From positions 1 to 42,663 of the forward strand of contig JAJDDP010000173.1 in the NCBI GenBank assembly GCA_029260235.1: a stretch of DNA of 42,663 nt, written 5' to 3'. Numbering within the stretch: the first letter of the stretch is position 1; each line of letters begins with the position of its first letter. The notes under the pieces were generated by a model. That model was not told where the DNA came from. It did no database searches and worked only from the letters and a program-made list of their open reading frames with translations. The stretch is from Phycisphaerae bacterium (GTDB lineage: Bacteria > Planctomycetota > Phycisphaerae > UBA1845). Shown one piece after another: positions 42,617 to 42,663 of this stretch. The position numbers were made by a program, and so were the translations under genes.

Positions 42617-42663
42617 AGAAATAGCAATCCCCGGCCAAAACCGGCTTCACAAAGGGGTCAATG

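Noticed and set aside
1..42663. CRISPR arrays, insertion sequences, tRNA or rRNA genes
   Set aside because: I scanned for regularly spaced repeats, transposase-like frames and T-loop motifs and saw none; a covariance-model search would be needed to exclude a tRNA fully.

Overview
The window most likely comes from a moderately GC-rich, Gram-negative-type bacterium, probably a planctomycete (Planctomycetota). Lipid A genes (lpxA and a fused lpxC-fabZ) point to an outer membrane. Three different sigma-70 factors, an FHA-GAF-SpoIIE phosphatase and a small sigma factor of a planctomycete-like type fit that phylum. Pyruvate:ferredoxin oxidoreductase, PreT/PreA and a selenoprotein suggest at least partly anaerobic life. 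The assignment is by protein resemblance only. No tRNA, rRNA, insertion sequence or CRISPR array was seen.

Layout. 1-681: the visible part of a lipoprotein gene joining half a CAP domain to half a VOC domain. 1068-2903: glmS. 3358-4854: an arsE-arsF-arsG-like organoarsenical resistance operon, followed by a truncated alpha/beta hydrolase. 5324-10231 (minus): a por operon whose first gene fuses PorG, a GltD-like flavoprotein and a PorD-like ferredoxin, followed by porA, porB and a membrane protein. 10472-12678 (minus): lpxC-fabZ and lpxA. 12982-17284: hydA-preT-preA, reductive pyrimidine breakdown, then a secreted protein of unknown function. 18227-20094 (minus): thymidine kinase and nucleoside transporter. 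20241-24399: rnhA, a sigma factor, an ABC permease, a 58-codon ORF and a cyclophilin. 24495-27398 (minus): a large FAD/Fe-S dehydrogenase. 27585-29363: promoter, TPP riboswitch, 44-codon leader ORF and thiC. 29448-33350: a small secreted protein, miaB and an FHA-GAF-SpoIIE phosphatase. 33467-34432 (minus): a selenocysteine-containing deiodinase-like lipoprotein. 34589-42616 (minus): an information-processing block with dnaG, rpoD, a GH26 glycosidase, rpsA and another sigma factor.

The strongest find is the deiodinase-like gene. An in-frame TGA falls exactly where animal iodothyronine deiodinases carry selenocysteine (T-Sec-P-P-F), and a hairpin with a GGUC apical loop begins 6 nt after it, the geometry of a bacterial SECIS. 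Read straight through, the two halves make one 321-residue lipoprotein with a deiodinase domain and a TPR-like tail.

Other points deserve attention. A sigma factor appears to start at an ATC codon and the FHA phosphatase at CTG; both have good ribosome binding sites, and neither frame offers ATG, GTG or TTG in the right place. The TPP riboswitch covers the ribosome binding site of a 44-codon ORF whose stop overlaps the thiC start (ATGA), and its P5 loop is enlarged. The 329-residue sigma factor lacks the tryptophan pair used for promoter melting. The rpsA leader can fold into a three-tier hairpin. Related functions cluster: pyrimidine uptake, salvage and breakdown lie within 8 kb, and dnaG-rpoD keep the classic macromolecular-synthesis order, with a glycosidase gene attached 2 nt behind rpoD.
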